Of a stretch of 64,000 nt of DNA, positions 48,230-57,244 are shown piece after piece. The notes under the pieces were generated by a model. The model saw nothing but the letters and a program-made list of their open reading frames with translations, did not search any database and was not told where the DNA came from. Numbering within the stretch: position 1 is the stretch's first letter; each line of letters opens with the position of its first letter. The position numbers were made by a program, and so were the translations under genes. Source of the DNA: Hymenobacter sp. YIM 151858-1 (GTDB lineage: Bacteria; Bacteroidota; Bacteroidia; Cytophagales; Hymenobacteraceae); the NCBI RefSeq assembly GCF_025979705.1, contig NZ_CP110136.1, positions 434,001-498,000 on the forward strand, written 5' to 3'.

Positions 48230-48560
48230 AGGCTGCAGGAACAGGAAACGTGGGCTAGCTACGGGAATACGGCCAACGGCGGCCTGATACGTAAGCGAAT
48301 TACGGGCGGATTGTTGGGGATAAATATCTGGTTTGTAGTATGTATTAGTGGATAAATATATCCAGAAAATACTTGGCAAAACTCAACCCGAGGCGGGGGC
48401 GGGCGTACACAAAAGCCCGCCGCAAGGCCGGTGGCTGCCCCGCTTTGGGCCGCCGTTGGTGCGGCGCCCGCCTAGGTGGTAGCTGCGGCAATCGGCCGCA
48501 GCAGCGCTGGGCTTTGGGGCCGTATTTGTGACTCACAACCATCACCTAACCGCATTTCCC
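48230..48560. other. Intergenic gap upstream of egtB and the 131-aa gene
   Basis: Divergent promoter region. An AT-rich stretch (48315-48380) contains ataaatat repeats on both strands (gataaatatctgg, ggataaatatatcc), which could be the egtB promoter or an operator. A CCTAGG is at 48471. No gene was seen. Confidence 0.4.
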
Positions 48561-48956
48561 ATGGCTAATAATCAGCAAGGCAAACGCAGCCAGAACGACC
48601 CGAACGCCCCGCAAAACCAGGGCGATAAGCAAAGCATCCAGTCGTCGGACCAGGCGCAGCACATGGGCTCTACCGACCAGAACAGCTCCATTCAGAGCGG
48701 GGTGTCGGGCATTCCGAGCCAGATGCACGTGGGCGCCGACCGCGGCGACGACCTCGAAGACCAGGTAAACACCACCATGACGAGCGGCATGGGCCAGAAC
48801 CGCGAAGGCGAAGGCCAGAACCAGAGCCGCCCCGGCAACTTTGGCACCAGCCCCTCGCAGAAAGGCGGCGAAAGCCGCAGCGGTGGCGACACCGGCAGCG
48901 GCATGGGTACGCAAAGCGACCAGAACGCCACCAGCGGCAACCGCCGCAACGGCTAA
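48561..48956 (+). CDS. Disordered Gln/Gly/Ser-rich protein, 131 aa
   Basis: Starts at ATG 48561 (MANNQQGKRSQNDPNAPQNQ). The entire chain is hydrophilic and low complexity, rich in Gln, Asn, Gly, Ser and Asp (GSGMGTQSDQNATSGNRRNG at the end), with no predicted helix or membrane part. Comparable to hydrophilin-like stress proteins by composition only. It has its own terminator and is followed by a second such gene. Confidence 0.6.
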   Translation: MANNQQGKRSQNDPNAPQNQGDKQSIQSSDQAQHMGSTDQNSSIQSGVSGIPSQMHVGADRGDDLEDQVNTTMTSGMGQNREGEGQNQSRPGNFGTSPSQKGGESRSGGDTGSGMGTQSDQNATSGNRRNG

Positions 48957-48986
48957 GCCCTAGGTGCCTACCGGCAATAATTGCCC

Positions 48987-49019
48987 ACTGCCCCTGCAGG
49001 CCCCGCTTGCAGGGGCAGT
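48987..49019 (+). terminator. Terminator of the 131-aa gene
   Basis: Arms actgcccctgca / tgcaggggcagt with a 9-base loop, 30 bases past the stop, followed by a short T/G stretch. Confidence 0.65.
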
Positions 49020-49091
49020 TGTGTAACCGATGGGTTCCGGATTGGCGTATGCTCATCAGCACCCGATGTTCAACCACACTCCCGATTAATC

Positions 49092-49382
49092 ATGGCAGAG
49101 CAACAGCAACCCAACTCGCAACACAACCTGCGCGAGGATAAAATTGAACAGAACACGCCCGGCAGCCAGAGCAGCAGCGGCATGAGCGACCAAATCAACG
49201 ACTCGTTGGTGGAAGCCCTGGAGCGCGAAAAACTGCAGCGCGGCGAAGACCTCGACGTGCCGGCCGATGCCCTGGGTGGCGTGGCCAACAACCAAGCCCA
49301 GGGCCGTGCCACCGAGGACAACCAGCCCGGTTCGCCTATCAATCGCGACCCGGAGGCCACCACGGGGCCGGTGATTGATTAA
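49092..49382 (+). CDS. Disordered hydrophilic protein, 96 aa
   Basis: Starts at ATG 49092 (MAEQQQPNSQHNLREDKIEQ). One short amphipathic helix (QINDSLVEALEREKLQRGED) in an otherwise unstructured Gln/Asn/Asp/Pro chain. Related in style to the neighbour at 48561 and to the gene at 3656. Function unknown. Followed directly by the repeat at 49384. Confidence 0.6.
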   Translation: MAEQQQPNSQHNLREDKIEQNTPGSQSSSGMSDQINDSLVEALEREKLQRGEDLDVPADALGGVANNQAQGRATEDNQPGSPINRDPEATTGPVID

Positions 49383-49383
49383 A

Positions 49384-49770
49384 AGGGCCTTAGTGGTGCC
49401 TCACCCCCCGGCCCCCTCTCCGTAGAGAGGGGGAGCCACGGCGGCGCGGACGTCAGCAACATCAGCAACGATTGCGGGGCCGCCGAACTTTGGGTTCGGC
49501 GGCCCCGCCGCGTTTCCGGCACCTAGGGCGTGTAGCGCGGAAATCCGTTCCGCGACGCGCCCGAAGGCGCGTATGTCCGTAATGCGCGGTTTCAGATACG
49601 CGCCTTCAGCGCGTCGCAGAACCGAAGGTCGGCGCAGCGAACGGATTTCCGCGCTACACCGGGGCGGCGGCGAAGGCGCCAGCCGCAGCCGCCGCAATCG
49701 TTGAACGAAATCGTTGCTGACGCCTGGCTCCCCCTCTCTACGGAGAGGGGGCCGGGGGGGTGAGGCCCTT
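49384..49770. repeat. Nested inverted-repeat element
   Basis: Outer arms: 49384-49437 (caccccccggccccctctcc region) against 49726-49770. Middle: cgtcagcaac...cagcaacgat (about 49450) against caatcgttga...cgttgctgacg (about 49695-49722). Inner: tgtagcgcggaaatccgttc (49531) against gaacggatttccgcgctaca (ending 49658). Three nested inverted pairs, no coding sequence; CCTAGG at 49522. Confidence 0.82.
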
Positions 49771-49825
49771 TGCCCGCTGCACCAAGCCATCCTACTTTTG
49801 AGCCACCCACATTCGCCCACTCCGC

Positions 49826-50893
49826 ATGCCCCTACAGCTACGATACTCGCACCGTGCGTTGCGCTTCAACTTTCCGGCCCGCACCTCGCGCGGCGCGCTT
49901 ACCGAGCACGTAGCCTGGTACCTGCACCTTTCCGATGACGACTCAGGAGTTGAAGGCATAGGCGAGGCGGCTCCGCTGGCCGGACTCAGCCCCGACCACC
50001 GCCTCGACTTTGAAGGCCGCCTGCAACGGCTGTGCGAGGAGTTCAACCACCTAGGGCTTGCCGAGGTACCGGCCAACTGGCAGGAGCTGGTAGAGCCCGA
50101 ATGGCCTGCGCTGCGCTTCGGCCTCGAAACGGCCCTGCTCGATTACCAGGGCGGCGGCCGCCACCAATTATTCGATAATGCCTTTAGCCGCGGCGAAGCG
50201 GGCGTACCCATCAACGGCTTGGTTTGGATGGGCGACGCCGCGTTTATGCAGGAGCAAATCCGGAAAAAACTCGGCGAGGGCTACCGCTGCCTGAAAATGA
50301 AAATCGGCGGCATCGACTTTGATACCGAGCTGGCCCTGCTGCGCAGCATTCGGGAGGTGGCCAGCCCCGCCGAGCTGGTGCTGCGCGTGGATGCCAACGG
50401 TGCCTTTGCCCTGCCCGATGCCCAACGCAAGCTCGAGCAGTTGGCCGCGTTCGGGTTGCACTCCATCGAGCAGCCCATAAAAGCCGGGCAGTGGCAGGCC
50501 CTGGCCGAGCTATGCCGCACCTCGCCCGTGCCCATCGCCCTCGACGAAGAGCTGATCGGCGTAACCGACCTAGGGCAGCAGCGCCGGTTGCTGGAGCAGG
50601 TGCAACCGGCCTACGTGGTGCTCAAGCCCACGCTGCTCGGCGGCCTGGGTGCTGCGGGCCAATGGATTGCCGAGGCCACTCACCGCAACATTGGCTGGTG
50701 GATGACCTCGGCGCTGGAATCCAACGTAGGCCTGAACGCCATCAGCCAATACACGGCCCAGTACCCCATGGCCGATTTTGCTCAGGGCCTGGGCACCGGG
50801 CAGTTGTACCACAACAACGTGCGCAGCCCGCTGCAGGTAGCAGGCGGCTATTTGCACTACAACCCCTTGGGTAGCTGGGAGGAGCCCCGCTAA
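49826..50893 (+). CDS. menC: o-Succinylbenzoate synthase (enolase superfamily)
   Basis: A 355-residue enzyme of the MLE subgroup that makes o-succinylbenzoate for menaquinone. Catalytic sites: KxK in RCLKMKIGGIDF (about 155), metal Asp in LVLRVDANGAF (about 188), Glu in HSIEQPIKAGQW (about 214), Asp-Glu in IALDEELIGV (about 239) and Lys in YVVLKPTLLGGLG (about 266). The N-terminal capping domain starts LRYSHRALRFNFPARTSRGA. In Bacteroidota this sequence type is the menaquinone enzyme; a dipeptide epimerase role is the alternative. No other men gene is in the window. Confidence 0.88.
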   Translation: MPLQLRYSHRALRFNFPARTSRGALTEHVAWYLHLSDDDSGVEGIGEAAPLAGLSPDHRLDFEGRLQRLCEEFNHLGLAEVPANWQELVEPEWPALRFGLETALLDYQGGGRHQLFDNAFSRGEAGVPINGLVWMGDAAFMQEQIRKKLGEGYRCLKMKIGGIDFDTELALLRSIREVASPAELVLRVDANGAFALPDAQRKLEQLAAFGLHSIEQPIKAGQWQALAELCRTSPVPIALDEELIGVTDLGQQRRLLEQVQPAYVVLKPTLLGGLGAAGQWIAEATHRNIGWWMTSALESNVGLNAISQYTAQYPMADFAQGLGTGQLYHNNVRSPLQVAGGYLHYNPLGSWEEPR

Positions 50894-50952
50894 AACATGT
50901 GGTTGCGGGGCGGAATATTTTGTATCTTATTACGCCCCAATTCTTCAGCCCC

Positions 50953-52245
50953 ATGGCCTCGTCAAGCCCGTGTCGTTGTCCGTTGCTTGGCCGCGTGCGG
51001 CTTTGGGTGCTGGCCTGGTTGGCAGGGGTGGTTGTAGCGGCCTGGGCACCTAGGGCCGGCGCGGCACAAACCACGTTGTTTAAGCTCACGCAGAGCAAAA
51101 GCACCAGGTGCCGCCTGCCGTTTACGCTGCAGCGCAACCTTATTGTGGTGCCCGTAATGCTCAACGGCCGCGGGCCCTACTACTTCATGCTCGATACGGG
51201 CGTGGGCACCTCGCTGATAACCGACCCCGGCCTGCGCGATTCGCTCGATTTACGCCTGGGCCAGCGCTTTTTGGTGGCCGGGGTAGGCGAGGAGGCCCCG
51301 TTGGTAGCCTTTCAGACCGATAGCGTGCGCGTGCAGCTGGGCGACAAAGCCTCGTCGCCCAGCATTTCCTTTCTGCTGCTCTCCGACGATGTTTTCGACC
51401 TCTCGAGCTACGTGGGCCAGCCTATTCACGGCATTTTGGGGGCCGATGTCTTCCGCAGCTTTGTGGTGGAGGTGGATGCCGAGGAGCAAGTGCTCATCCT
51501 GCACGACCCTACCCGTTTCCGGGCGCCGCGCGGCCGCCGCTGGACGCACCTGCCCCTCGATATCGAAGGCGATAAATCGTACATCAACACCGAGGTGGCC
51601 CTCAACGACTCGGTGCGCATGCCCCTCAAGCTGATTCTGGATACCGGCGCCGGCCACGCGCTTTCCATCGAAACCAGCTCCGATGCCCGCCTTACCCTGC
51701 CGCCCAAGCGCCTGCGCACGCACCTGGGGCGCGGCCTCAGCGGCGATGTGCACGGCTACCTGGGGCGCGTGCAGGGCCTGCAGCTGGGCCGCTACTACGT
51801 CAATTCGCTTATCACCTCTTTCCCCGACGACAAGGCCGTGCAGGCCAAAGTGAACGTGCCCCGCAACGGCAACGTGGGTTTCGAGCTGCTCAAGCGTTTC
51901 AACGTCATCATCGATTACCCGCACAACAAGCTGTGGCTGAAGCCAAACGGCCTGTACCGCGACCCGTTTGAGCACGATATGTGCGGCCTGGAGCTGCTGG
52001 CCACCGGGCCGCAGTACCGCCGCTACGTGGTGCAGCGCGTGGAGCCCGGCTCGCCGGCCGACAACGCCAACATAAAGCCGCGCGACGAGATTTTGTCGCT
52101 TAACCTGGCCCCGGCCGAGTCGTTTTCGCTCACGCAGCTCAGCCGCCTGCTGCACTCGGCCGATGGCCGCGAGCTGATCCTGTTTCTGCGCCGGCCCGAC
52201 GGCGAAATCTACGTGGCGCGCATTACCCTGAAACGGCAGATTTAA
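50953..52245 (+). CDS. Secreted retropepsin-like aspartic protease with PDZ domain
   Basis: A 430-residue exported protein. Signal peptide (LWVLAWLAGVVVAAWAPRAG), then two retropepsin-like halves, each with an active-site DTG: YYFMLDTGVGTSLI (about 77) and LKLILDTGAGHALS (about 227), and hydrophobic strands GILGADVFRSFVVEVD and GFELLKRFNVIIDYPHNKLW. A C-terminal PDZ domain (about 345-430) holds VVQRVEPGSPADNANIKPRD. This DTG-DTG-PDZ layout is common in Bacteroidota; substrates are unknown. Start ATG 50953 gives the clean signal peptide. The acyltransferase gene begins 6 bases downstream. Confidence 0.86.
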   Translation: MASSSPCRCPLLGRVRLWVLAWLAGVVVAAWAPRAGAAQTTLFKLTQSKSTRCRLPFTLQRNLIVVPVMLNGRGPYYFMLDTGVGTSLITDPGLRDSLDLRLGQRFLVAGVGEEAPLVAFQTDSVRVQLGDKASSPSISFLLLSDDVFDLSSYVGQPIHGILGADVFRSFVVEVDAEEQVLILHDPTRFRAPRGRRWTHLPLDIEGDKSYINTEVALNDSVRMPLKLILDTGAGHALSIETSSDARLTLPPKRLRTHLGRGLSGDVHGYLGRVQGLQLGRYYVNSLITSFPDDKAVQAKVNVPRNGNVGFELLKRFNVIIDYPHNKLWLKPNGLYRDPFEHDMCGLELLATGPQYRRYVVQRVEPGSPADNANIKPRDEILSLNLAPAESFSLTQLSRLLHSADGRELILFLRRPDGEIYVARITLKRQI

Positions 52246-52251
52246 GGCACC

Positions 52252-53523
52252 ATGACCACGAATCGGCCAAACGCGTATCTTGGGTTCAACCCCGGCGCCT
52301 TCGGGGGCTTCCACCAGCTTCGTAGTGCCCCCGCCCCGATGTCCTCGGCCACCGTTTCTGCCGCCTCTACCCAGCCGCCTAGCTCGGCAGCCATCCGGGC
52401 CAATCAGCGCATCTACCACGATCATTACGACCCGGACTTCGTTCGCGCCCTCGACGAAAACATCCTGCAGCTGCTCGACCGGGTGTGGTTCCGCTCCGAG
52501 CTGGTGGGCTTTGAGGAGCACTACCCCGAGCGCAACAACCCGCACCGGCCGCTCATTTTCTGCTCCAACCACTCGGGCATGGCTTTCCCCTGGGATGCCA
52601 TCGTGGCCCTCTCGCACCTCTACCGCCGGGTAGCGCACAAGTCCGATTTGCCCCGGCCGCTGTCGGCGCCGCTGCTCAGCCAATCGGCCCTGATGAACCC
52701 CTTCCTGCTCCGCGACTTCTGGAAGCGGGCCGGCTGCGTGGATGCCACCACGCTGAACTTCGAGACGATGATGTACTACAACGACCACAACCTGATGCTG
52801 TACCCCGAGGGGGTACCCGGCATCGGCAAGGGGTTCAACCGGAAGTACCAGTTGCAGCGCCTCGCCAGCAGCATCGTGCGCCTCAGCATTCAGCACAACA
52901 CCGATCTGGTGCTGTTTTCCACCGTCAACGGCGAGTACCTCAACCCCGGCGCTTATAGCTGGGATTGGCTTAACCACCTGAGCAAGAAAATCGGCATTCC
53001 GTTTTTGCCCGTCACGCTGCTGCTCATCGGCATTATCCTGCAGCCCTGGATGTTTTACATGGCCTTTCCGGCCAAGCTCACCTTTGTGCTAGGCAGCCGC
53101 ATGCGCCCCGCCGATTGGGTTGATAAACCCTTTGAGGAGCTTACCCGCGAAGACTTTGTAGTCCTGACGGAGCGCGTGCAGCAGCAAATGCAGCTGGAAC
53201 TCAACGATGCCGTGGCGCGCTACGGCCAGCAGCCTTACCGCCTAAGCGAGCTGTGGCAGCGCATGAAAGAGAACTGGCGCTACTTCCCGTTCTTCCTGCC
53301 GCCGTTCTGGCCCATGTTGTTTCACGAGTTCGAACGGCAATATTCCAAGAACGGCCGCAAGCAGTTTCGGCTGCGGCTCGCGGGGTTTGGTACCACGCTG
53401 CGGCTGCTGTGGCGCAATCCGTTTGTTATCAATTTCTTTATACCGATCCTGGGCTGGATACCTATTGCTATCCGGGGATACTACAAAAACCGCATCGGCC
53501 AGAAACTGCCCGGCCAGCGGTAG
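52252..53523 (+). CDS. PlsC-like lysophospholipid acyltransferase
   Basis: A 423-residue membrane-associated acyltransferase. Motif I is degenerate, NHSGMAFPWDAIV (about 104, H-x7-D rather than HX4D); motif III is YPEGVPGIGKGFNRKYQLQR (about 184). A hydrophobic stretch IPFLPVTLLLIGIILQPWMF (about 245) and a C-terminal one (FVINFFIPILGWIPIA) anchor it. Longer than a typical PlsC, so acceptor and acyl donor are uncertain. The first 30 residues are disordered; a later start at ATG 52339 is possible. Translationally adjacent to the protease gene (6-base gap). Confidence 0.78.
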   Translation: MTTNRPNAYLGFNPGAFGGFHQLRSAPAPMSSATVSAASTQPPSSAAIRANQRIYHDHYDPDFVRALDENILQLLDRVWFRSELVGFEEHYPERNNPHRPLIFCSNHSGMAFPWDAIVALSHLYRRVAHKSDLPRPLSAPLLSQSALMNPFLLRDFWKRAGCVDATTLNFETMMYYNDHNLMLYPEGVPGIGKGFNRKYQLQRLASSIVRLSIQHNTDLVLFSTVNGEYLNPGAYSWDWLNHLSKKIGIPFLPVTLLLIGIILQPWMFYMAFPAKLTFVLGSRMRPADWVDKPFEELTREDFVVLTERVQQQMQLELNDAVARYGQQPYRLSELWQRMKENWRYFPFFLPPFWPMLFHEFERQYSKNGRKQFRLRLAGFGTTLRLLWRNPFVINFFIPILGWIPIAIRGYYKNRIGQKLPGQR

Positions 53524-53774
53524 CAGCTACGCCAAAGCGGGCGAGCTATGTCAGTAGAAAATTTCTAAGAACGCAGGAGCTGGCATTAGCTTCAAAATAC
53601 GCTATATTTTCAACTCCGCCCGAACGGGTTGCGTACTCAGCGTAGCGTTTGCTTTTGAGTACCCAAGCGCGGTTCCGAGTTACATAGTAGTCAGTTAAGC
53701 TCCTCGCATGCAAGTCCGCGCCCCGGGCTTGTCCGCTCCGCTCGCACTGCGCTTCCTACCTGCATTTCCCCACC
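53524..53774. other. Intergenic gap, no gene seen
   Basis: About 250 bases, moderately AT-rich, between the acyltransferase and alpha/beta hydrolase genes. A tatattttc stretch (about 53603) may be a promoter. Nothing else recognised. Confidence 0.4.
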
Positions 53775-54779
53775 ATGCCTTCCTTTCAGCATCAGCTGGT
53801 CAAAACCTTGCTTTCGGCCGCAGCCGGGCCCATTGCCCGTCGGCGGCCTGCCATCAATACCTTGCGCCTGGGCCTGGAGCTAAGCACGTTGCTGCAGTTT
53901 ATGCCCTGGAACGTGCACTTCGAGCGGGCCGATACGGGCACTACCGGCGTGGTAGCCGAGTGGATTGAGCCCGACGGCGCCGATTGCCGCCGCGTGCTGC
54001 TCTACCTGCACGGCGGCGCCTACGTAATGGGCTCCCTCAACACGCACCGGGGTTTTATTGGCGCCTTAGCGCAGCACTGCGGCCTACGCGCCCTATCGGC
54101 CGATTACCGCAAAGCGCCTGAGCATCCTTTTCCGGCTGCTTTGCACGATGCCGCCGCCGCCTGGCACTGGCTGCTTAGCCAAGGCTACCGCCCGCAAGAT
54201 GTAATCCTGGCCGGCGACTCGGCCGGTGGCGGCTTGGTGCTGGCGCTGATGCTGTACCTGCGCGAGGCCGGCTTGCCCCAGCCCGCAGCTGCCTTGTGCC
54301 TTTCGCCCTGGAGCGACCTAGCCATACCGGGTAGTGCCGCCAACAACTCAGGCAAATTGCCCGACGAGGCCAAGCTGGTGGAGGCCCTCGAGATAAAAGC
54401 CTGGGGCCGGCAATATGCCGGCACTACGCCGCTTACGCACCCCATGCTCTCGCCCTTGTTTGCCGAGCTGCACGATTTGCCCCCGTTGCTGCTGCAAGTA
54501 TCCGATGGCGAGTTACTCTACCCCGATACCCTGGCCTTGGCCGCCAAAGCGCGTGCAGCCGGTGTTCCCGTAACCCTCCAAACCTTCGAGGGGCTGGTGC
54601 ACTGGTGGCACTTATTTTGGCGCACCGTGCCCGAGGCCAAAGTGGCCTTGCAGCGGGCTGCTGGCTTTGTGCAAGGCGTGTGGCGTGCCCAGGCCGCTGC
54701 CGAGCAGCTGCTGGCCCCAAAGCACCTAGGCGCACGGCGGCCGAAAGTCGTTCGGCCGGTGGCCAGAGCGGCGGCCTAA
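53775..54779 (+). CDS. Alpha/beta hydrolase (hormone-sensitive lipase family)
   Basis: A 334-residue esterase of family IV (HSL). Oxyanion motif LYLHGGAYVMGSLNTHRG (about 76), nucleophile elbow VILAGDSAGGGLVLAL (about 143), catalytic Asp in LLLQVSDGELLYPDTLAL and His in TFEGLVHWWHLFW (about 273). RALSADYRKAPEHPFPAALH is the usual DYRxAPEHPFPAA signature. No signal peptide, so cytoplasmic. It hydrolyses short-chain esters by family; substrate unknown. Confidence 0.93.
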   Translation: MPSFQHQLVKTLLSAAAGPIARRRPAINTLRLGLELSTLLQFMPWNVHFERADTGTTGVVAEWIEPDGADCRRVLLYLHGGAYVMGSLNTHRGFIGALAQHCGLRALSADYRKAPEHPFPAALHDAAAAWHWLLSQGYRPQDVILAGDSAGGGLVLALMLYLREAGLPQPAAALCLSPWSDLAIPGSAANNSGKLPDEAKLVEALEIKAWGRQYAGTTPLTHPMLSPLFAELHDLPPLLLQVSDGELLYPDTLALAAKARAAGVPVTLQTFEGLVHWWHLFWRTVPEAKVALQRAAGFVQGVWRAQAAAEQLLAPKHLGARRPKVVRPVARAAA

Positions 54780-54955
54780 CTGGCTTCAAATACCCGAGTT
54801 AATGGTTGAGAAAAATCATGCAAGAAATTGGTGCTCAATCATCCGCGAATATTTACCTTTTCGTAGGTTTGTGACAGGTAGTCGGCATGCATACTACTTT
54901 GGGTTTGCCTCACCAGCCGCGCCGGTTTTAGTTAACCTCAACCATTTCTCAAGTC

Positions 54956-55441
54956 ATGGAAGACCTGTTTAAGAAGTTCATCTACGCTGGCGTTGGGTTT
55001 GTTTCGCGCACCAACGACCGGGTGCAGGACACGATCAACCAACTGGTGCAGGAAAACAAACTCTCGCAGAAAGAGGGGCAGAAAATCCTGAACGAGCTGC
55101 AAAAGAACACCGACACCAAGCGCAAGGAGTTCGAAACCCAGATCAACAGCATTGCCAAGCGCGTGATGAAGGGCATGGGCGTAGCCTCGAACTCGGATGT
55201 GGAAGAGCTGAAGAAAGCCGTAAAAGGCAACGGTAGCAAAGCCGGGGGCGCCGCTACCAAAGCTTCGGGCACCGCCACGGCCAGCAAAACCAAGAGCACC
55301 ACTGCCAAAAAGGCCGATAGCGCCACGGCTGCGGCTCCGGCTAAAAAAGCCGCAACGGGCGGTAGCAAAAGCAGCTCGGCTAAAAAATCGGGCGCCTCGG
55401 CCGCTACGGGCAGTACCGCTGCTGCTTCCGACAACGCTTAA
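54956..55441 (+). CDS. Phasin-like protein with Lys/Ala-rich tail
   Basis: A 161-residue protein. The N-terminal 85 residues are a coiled coil (MEDLFKKFIYAGVGFVSRTN, QLVQENKLSQKEGQKILNEL, KKNTDTKRKEFETQINSI region) matching the phasin/PhaF-like helical module found on polyhydroxyalkanoate granules. The last 75 residues are a repetitive Ala/Lys/Ser/Thr tail, histone-H1-like, that could bind DNA. Such two-part proteins can link granules and nucleoid; here that is inference. It has its own terminator. Confidence 0.65.
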   Translation: MEDLFKKFIYAGVGFVSRTNDRVQDTINQLVQENKLSQKEGQKILNELQKNTDTKRKEFETQINSIAKRVMKGMGVASNSDVEELKKAVKGNGSKAGGAATKASGTATASKTKSTTAKKADSATAAAPAKKAATGGSKSSSAKKSGASAATGSTAAASDNA

Positions 55442-55461
55442 CGTCCGGAACGTATTTGCAC

Positions 55462-55497
55462 AGCCCCGCCGGCCCTAGGTCGGCGGGGCTTTCTTTT
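55462..55497 (+). terminator. Terminator of the phasin-like gene
   Basis: Arms agccccgccg / cggcggggct around ccctaggt-type loop, followed by ttctttt. Confidence 0.8.
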
Positions 55498-55544
55498 AGG
55501 CAAGGGGCCTGCGCCGCGCCCGATTTTTTCCGATTTTGGCCGCA

Positions 55545-57230
55545 ATGTTCAAAAACACGATAACCAACCTCGGTCGCATTCGCCAAGTGGTGGAGGTGCT
55601 GCTGCGCTATGGCTTTGAGGACGCCGTAACCACCACGGCCTTGCGGCGGCTGGTGCCCGAGCGGCAGCGCCGCAGCTGGCACCACGGCTCGCAGTCGGTG
55701 TTCGAGATGTCGCGTTGGGAGCGGGTGCGCATGGTTATCGAGGAGTTGGGCCCCACGTTTATCAAGCTGGCGCAGGTGCTCAGCAACCGCGCCGATTTGC
55801 TGCCCCAGCCCTTGGTTGATGAGTTTGCCAAGCTGCAGAGCAGCGTGCCGCCCTTTGATAGCGCCGTGGCCCGCCAGATTGTGGCGCAGGAGCTGGGCCG
55901 TCCCATCGAGGAAGTGTTCAGCGAGTTCGACGACGTGCCCCTGGGTTCGGCCTCTATTGGGCAGGTGCACCGCGCCCGCCTGCTCGATGGGCAGGAAGTG
56001 GTGGTGAAGGTGCAGCGCCCCGATGCCCGCGACAAAATCACGACGGACCTGAGTTTGCTGCGCGAGCTGGTTCGCCTGACGGGCGGCTACCTGCGCCGCC
56101 AAGGCATCAGCAACCCGCAGGACATTGTGGAGGCCTTTGAGCGCAGCATGATGCAGGAGCTCGACTACACCTCCGAAGCGCGGGCCATGGAGCAGTTTCG
56201 CAAGCTCTACGCCGAGTACCACACGTTTTACGTGCCCGAGCCGCACCGCGCGCTAAGCACGGCCCGCGTGCTGGTGATTGAGTTTATCAGCGGCTGCAAA
56301 ATTACCGACAAAGAGCAGCTGCTGCGCTGGAACCTTGACCCCGCCACGGTGGCCGAAACCGGCATGGACATCTACCTGACGCAGATTTTCGAGTTCGGGA
56401 TATTCCACGCCGATCCGCACCCCGGCAACGTGCTGGTGCGCCCCGATGGCAGCATCGTGCTCATCGACTTTGGCATGGTGGGCCGCCTTACCAAGCAGCA
56501 GAAGTACGCGTTTGCGGGCGTGTTCATCAGCATGGGCCAGCAAGATGCCCGCGGCATGGCGCTCAACTTCCGGCGCCTGGCCCTCACCTCCGATATCCGC
56601 GACATGCGCACCTTCGAGGCCGAGCTGCAGCAGCTCATCGACGACTTCACGGGCCTCGATGTGAAGGAGATGAGCATGAGCGCCCTGGCCGAGCGCCTGC
56701 AAGGCGTTATTTATCGCTACAAGCTGCAGGTGCCCGGTTCGGTGTTCCTGATTCTGCGGGCGTTGGTAATCTTGGAAGGCATTGGCAAGGTGCTGCACCC
56801 GGCCTTCAACACCTTCGAGTTTGTGCGCCCCTACGGCCGCCGGCTGATTATGGAGCAGTACTCCATGAGCAACATCGGCGCCGAGCTGCAGTACACCGGC
56901 CAGCAGCTGCTGGCTCTCATGTACACGCTGCCCACCGATTTGCGCCAGATTGTGCGCAAGCTCTCCAAAGGCGATTTGCGGGTGCAGGCGCAGCTTTCGG
57001 GCTACGCACCACTGCTTAGCACGGCCGAAAAGCTGGTATCGCGCACCATTATTACGCTGCTGGCGGTGGCGTTTCTGCTGTTTTCGGGTTTGTCGTTGCT
57101 GGGCAATTACCCGGCCGGCCAAATGCCCTATTACCGCGGCTTACCGGCCGTTACGTGGTGGGGCCTGGGCGGCACGGCCTTCTGGCTGCTGGTGCTGTTT
57201 ATTCTGACCATCCGCAAGGAAGAGCAGTAG
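55545..57230 (+). CDS. ABC1/UbiB family atypical kinase
   Basis: A 561-residue membrane-associated protein. Start ATG 55545. Family KxGQ region appears as FIKLAQVLSNRADLLP (about 75), the Ala-rich loop as LGSASIGQVHRARL (about 142), the catalytic loop as FHADPHPGNVLV (about 288) and the metal motif as VLIDFGMVGRLT. Two C-terminal membrane helices (IITLLAVAFLLFSGLSLLGN and GLGGTAFWLLVLFILTI). The family supports quinone biosynthesis; in this menaquinone-type organism its exact role is uncertain. The usual lysine-glycine of the KxGQ motif is Lys-Leu-Ala here. Confidence 0.9.
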   Translation: MFKNTITNLGRIRQVVEVLLRYGFEDAVTTTALRRLVPERQRRSWHHGSQSVFEMSRWERVRMVIEELGPTFIKLAQVLSNRADLLPQPLVDEFAKLQSSVPPFDSAVARQIVAQELGRPIEEVFSEFDDVPLGSASIGQVHRARLLDGQEVVVKVQRPDARDKITTDLSLLRELVRLTGGYLRRQGISNPQDIVEAFERSMMQELDYTSEARAMEQFRKLYAEYHTFYVPEPHRALSTARVLVIEFISGCKITDKEQLLRWNLDPATVAETGMDIYLTQIFEFGIFHADPHPGNVLVRPDGSIVLIDFGMVGRLTKQQKYAFAGVFISMGQQDARGMALNFRRLALTSDIRDMRTFEAELQQLIDDFTGLDVKEMSMSALAERLQGVIYRYKLQVPGSVFLILRALVILEGIGKVLHPAFNTFEFVRPYGRRLIMEQYSMSNIGAELQYTGQQLLALMYTLPTDLRQIVRKLSKGDLRVQAQLSGYAPLLSTAEKLVSRTIITLLAVAFLLFSGLSLLGNYPAGQMPYYRGLPAVTWWGLGGTAFWLLVLFILTIRKEEQ

Positions 57231-57244
57231 CCGCTCCCCGCCGC

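Noticed and set aside
51250-52977. 575-aa open frame on the minus strand
   Set aside because: Lies opposite the aspartic protease and acyltransferase genes, which have clear motifs; the antisense product is low-complexity.
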